Shown here piece by piece: positions 56,981-60,241 of a DNA stretch of 60,241 nucleotides. The first letter of the stretch is position 1. Each line of letters starts with the position of its first letter. The translations under genes were made by a program, and so were the position numbers. The DNA is from Phytophthora quininea. Its lineage: Eukaryota; Oomycota; Peronosporomycetes; Peronosporales; Peronosporaceae. The DNA lies in assembly GCA_011947345.1 (NCBI GenBank), contig JAAVTG010000288.1:1-60241 (forward strand), given 5' to 3'. The notes under the pieces are model-generated. The model ran no database searches. It was not told where the DNA came from and saw nothing but the letters and a program-made list of their open reading frames with translations.

Positions 56981-56992
56981 CTTTGCGAATGA
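56981..56992 (-). promoter_or_regulatory. Oomycete initiator (INR-like) of ABC copy 2
   Basis: On minus, TCATTCGCAAAG, at nearly the same offset from the MPSL start as in copy 1. Confidence 0.55.
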
Positions 56993-56995
56993 CAC

Positions 56996-58146
56996 GGCAA
57001 GTGGTCGACTGCCGCAAAGAGTGCTCTGATTTCGTGATCGATGGACGGGCTATGAACATACCTCCTAATTAACGATATCAAGGGCAAAGAGGGATCAATA
57101 CATTATCGGCTTTGATGTCGGATGTACAGTGTGTTTGATGGCGCCCAGCCTGCTGTTCTTGCTCGTGCTCAACCCAACCTAGACTTGCTCAAGTACCGAG
57201 AAGCCAGATTTGAAGAGCAATCAAACGGACATGGCATCAGAGTAATCCATCGGGCTCTACAGGGTCTGTAAAGAGTGATAGGAGTCCGAGAGTGAAACCA
57301 AGCGCTCAACGCTCAGAGCAAATGCCAATCGGCCCGTGTGGCGGTACGAGCTCACGAACCAGCACAAGGAGACACACAGGGAGTTAAATGCAGGGCCGTA
57401 GCGTGTTGGTGTCAACTTGCCGCTCGATAATCACTGGTTGTCAGGCCGCCGTTACAAACGAAGTGCGAGGAGAAGTACCGTAGTGGCGTCAACGATCGCC
57501 TGTCTAAACAAAGTGGTGCCGTACATGCATTCCGAAGTGGTCATCAAGCGAGACAATTTGAAGTTGCCCCTCCCGTTCCGTGGAGCGTGCCCTACGGATT
57601 TAAGACATCCGCTCCGCCAGCTCCACACGGACTCCATGAAGCAGCAGCACCTTCGAACGACGAAGCCTGCAAAGCGGTCTTGCGCCACTGACTCAAGTAG
57701 TTTTCGTGCCTCGAACCAAATGACTTACAGTCCCGCCGTTTATCGCTGATCAACCAAGTCGCGTGGATGGAGTTGTGAAGCAGTTCAAGACCGAAAGGTA
57801 AGCGCTGGTCAAGAGCGCACGTGGGCGACTAAAGGGTTCGGCGGCAAGAGGTGAACAGAAGAGATGCAGCAATTGCGGCGGCAAAGATAATGTTTGTTTG
57901 CAAACAAACATTTCTGTTGACATCCTCCTCAGCCTCAAGTTGAGGCTCTCAACCAAGCCGCGAGCGAGCCATTAAAGGCCTCGGTCATTCCTCCAGCCTT
58001 GCACTCAAGCCAGCCAACGACTGCTTTGCCGTTGCGATATCTTTTGGTCATCCTCCGCCGCGCTGCCGCAACCCCGTCTCAATCTTCCAGTTTTCCAGTC
58101 ACTTGCAAAGTCGCCTCCAACCACACACACAGTTATTCCAAGGGGT
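56996..58146. other. Divergent promoter region between ABC copies 2 and 3
   Basis: About 1.15 kb separating two divergently transcribed transporter genes. It holds the initiator of copy 2 at one end, a TCACTTGCAAAG initiator-like site near 58097 for copy 3, and the 24-base palindrome at 57889. Open frames here do not resemble genes. Confidence 0.5.
57889..57912. promoter_or_regulatory. Perfect 24-base palindrome
   Basis: AATGTTTGTTTG is followed directly by its exact reverse complement. Each arm carries TGTTTG-type cores reminiscent of forkhead sites. It lies about 235 bases upstream of the ABC copy 3 ATG; a dimeric regulator site is inferred. Confidence 0.5.
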
Positions 58147-60241
58147 ATGCCAAGACTAAACAAGGCTGACCTTGAAGGCGACGCAGACGCTGCTGTCTAC
58201 CACCGAGTGGAAACTCCACGAGCCGTCTCCGTCTCCATCGACGCTCCATCAAAGAAACCTCAATCGACCAGCGAATCCAACAGCAATGACGACCCCAAGA
58301 AGGAGCCGAGTCTGCGCAGCCAAATGGTGCACGGCGGACCCTCCTCCTTCAAGTTCACACACCTGTACCGCTTCGCCACGCCCTTCGACAAGCTGCTGCT
58401 GACCGTGGGGGTCATCACGGCTGGAGTCAACGGCGCACTGTTCCCACTCATGGCGCTGGTCTTCGGCAACGTGCTCACGGGCTTCACCAGCATCCCCGTG
58501 GACATGGACACCGTCAACAAGGCGGCGCTGGACTTCACGCTCATTGCTGTGGCCATGTTCTTCACCGACTACCTGAGCTACGTGGCCTTCTACTACAGTG
58601 CCGAGAGGCAGATGAAGGCGTTGAGAAGCGAAGCGCTCAAGCACATGCTGTATCTGGACATCAGTTGGTACGACGAGAACGACGCGTTGCAGTTGTCGAG
58701 TCGGTTGACGGGCGACACGGTTCGCATCAAGGACGGCATGGGCCAGAAGCTCGGCGACTCGCTTCGGTTCTTCGTGCAGTTCATCGTGGGCTTCGTCATC
58801 GGCTTTGAGTGGTTGGGATATCACGTTGGTGATGGCTTGTGTGGTGCCGTTCATGTCCTTGTCGCTAGCCTGGCTATTGAAGACGTTGAGAATCAAATCG
58901 GCCTGGGCCCAGAAGGTGTATGCGGAAGCAGGATCGGTTGCAGAGGAAACTCTTGGCTCGATCCGAACGGTGGCGTCTTTGAATGGTGAGCAGAAGGCGA
59001 TCGCCAAGTTTGAAGAGAAAGTGTATGCTGCGGAGAAGGAAAACATCGCTCTGCACAGAATGTCGTGTGTCGTGTTTGCTATTTTCCTGGCAAGCGTGTG
59101 GGTCATGTACTCGATTGGTTTGTGGTACGGCGGATGGAAGGCTTCTAAGGGAAATACGACGCCGGGCGATGTCTTTGCTGCATTCTTCGGAGTACTCATG
59201 GGAACCGGGCACTCGCACAGATCTCACCGAACGTCACTGCGGTCTCCCAAGGTGCTGGCGCCGCAGAGGAACTGTTTGCCATCCTGGACCACGCGAGTGC
59301 AATTGACGCCGGTAAGACCGACGAAGGCATTATCCCTGACTCGTGCGAGGGCAAGATCGAGGCAATCAACGTCAACTTCACCTACCCAAGCAGACCCGAG
59401 GCTCAAATTCTGCGAGACTACAACGTCACCATTGAGAGCGGACAAACCGTGGCGTTCGCCGGTGCCAGTGGTGGCGGCAAGAGTACACTGATTGCACTCA
59501 TCGAGAGATTCTACGACCCCACCAGCGGCACCATTTACCTGGACGGCCGCGATGTGAAAACGTTGAACGTCAAGTGGCTGCGGTCGCAGATCGGCATGGT
59601 CTCCCAGGAACCAGTGCTGTTTGCGACGACCATCTTCGAGAACATCGCCATGGGAGGAGACAACGTGACTCGAGAGGAGGCCATTGAAGCGTGTAAGTTG
59701 TCGAACGCACACAACTTCATCATGTCGTTGCCGGAGCAGTACGATACGCTCGTGGGCGAGAAGGGTGTGTCTCTGTCTGGTGGTCAGAAGCAGCGGGTCG
59801 CCATCGCTCGAGCCATCGTCCGGAAGCCCAACATCTTGGTGCTGGACGAGGCCACCAGCGCATTGGATAACGAGAGCGAGAAGATCGTGCAGGCGGCTCT
59901 GAATGACCTGATGGCCACAATGAACATGACGACGCTGGTGATCGCTCACCGTCTGAGCACCATCCGCCACGCAGACAAGATTGTGGTTCTGAACGAGGGC
60001 CACATCGTGGAGAGCACACGACGAGTTGTTGGAGATCGAGCACGGCATCTACCAGAATATGTATCATATTCAGGAGTTGCGTTTTCAGGAAGAAGAAGCG
60101 GAAGCAGCACGTCGAAGCGGAAACCGGGAATGTCAATACGAAATTGACTCGCACCATGAGCGCCATCTCCACCAATACCGACATATCTACCAGCCAAGTG
60201 GAGAAGAACTTCCTGGACAAAACTCCGTTCGGTATGATGGA
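58147..60241 (+). pseudogene. ABCB-type transporter, copy 3, damaged and cut by the right edge
   Basis: Inverted paralogue starting MPRLNKADLEGD. TMD1 and NBD1 are recognisable (GASGGGKST, LSGGQKQR, ILVLDEATSALD, VIAHRLSTIRHAD). Compared with copies 1 and 2, the frame breaks near 58808 (two bases missing), near 59208 (one T missing in GGGTCAC), at 60018 (five bases, GGCAC, missing) and near 60105. The 2- and 5-base losses are not single homopolymer errors, so this copy may be a true pseudogene. The second half lies beyond the window. Confidence 0.7.

Noticed and set aside
57840..57920. Palindrome upstream of ABC copy 3 as a bacterial-type terminator
   Set aside because: The sequence context is eukaryotic and the palindrome has no loop or T tract.

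Overview
The window reads as nuclear DNA of an oomycete, most likely a Phytophthora or close relative. The evidence is two Crinkler-type genes with the LFLAK-like N-terminus and a third CRN-like gene, a Ty1/copia element, large recently duplicated gene families, short spliceosomal introns (about 55-80 bases, GT..AG) in conserved eukaryotic genes, and TCATT-type initiator (INR-like) sites just upstream of several start codons. I see no bacterial operon, CRISPR array or RNA gene.

Layout. 1-8.5 kb: the 3' part of an FG-repeat gene leaving the left edge, an Erv1/ALR sulfhydryl oxidase, the first member (A) of an unusual gene family, a CRN-like gene with a P-loop domain, XRCC3 in a tight head-to-head arrangement with it, and a small unknown gene. 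8.8-20.4 kb: a very long EF-hand gene (minus), an LRR-like hypothetical gene, and the Golgi tether subunit COG3. 20.5-30.2 kb: a cluster of six more family members (B-G), containing an inverted duplication, a secreted temptin-like protein and a Crinkler fused to a transposase-type zinc finger. 30.2-35.6 kb: a complete copia element with identical LTRs inserted in member G. 35.7-39.6 kb: Integrator subunit INTS2. 39.6-46.5 kb: a decayed member H, two tandem ankyrin-type repeat genes and a second Crinkler-zinc-finger gene. 46.6-60.2 kb: three full-length-type ABCB (P-glycoprotein-like) transporter genes, two on minus and one on plus, with a BtuF-like/DUF5522/DPH6 fusion gene between the first two.

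The most novel item is the family A-H. It shares a three-exon design: an N-terminal beta-rich head that resembles the XRCC4/PAXX/SAS-6 head, a coiled coil beginning with a conserved VERIDVLES-type motif, and a C-terminal domain that resembles a C1q/TNF jelly roll. This architecture is my inference from sequence patterns; no search was run.

A technical point affects every reading-frame call. Most apparent frameshifts, including those in INTS2, the DPH6 fusion, copia pol, the EF-hand gene and the ankyrin genes, are cured by adding a single base at a homopolymer or near one. This looks like systematic homopolymer under-calling in the assembly rather than genuine decay, so genes called broken here for one such frameshift may be intact. 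Exceptions with stronger evidence of real damage are member E (no head exons), member H, member G (copia insertion) and ABC copy 3 (2- and 5-base deletions).
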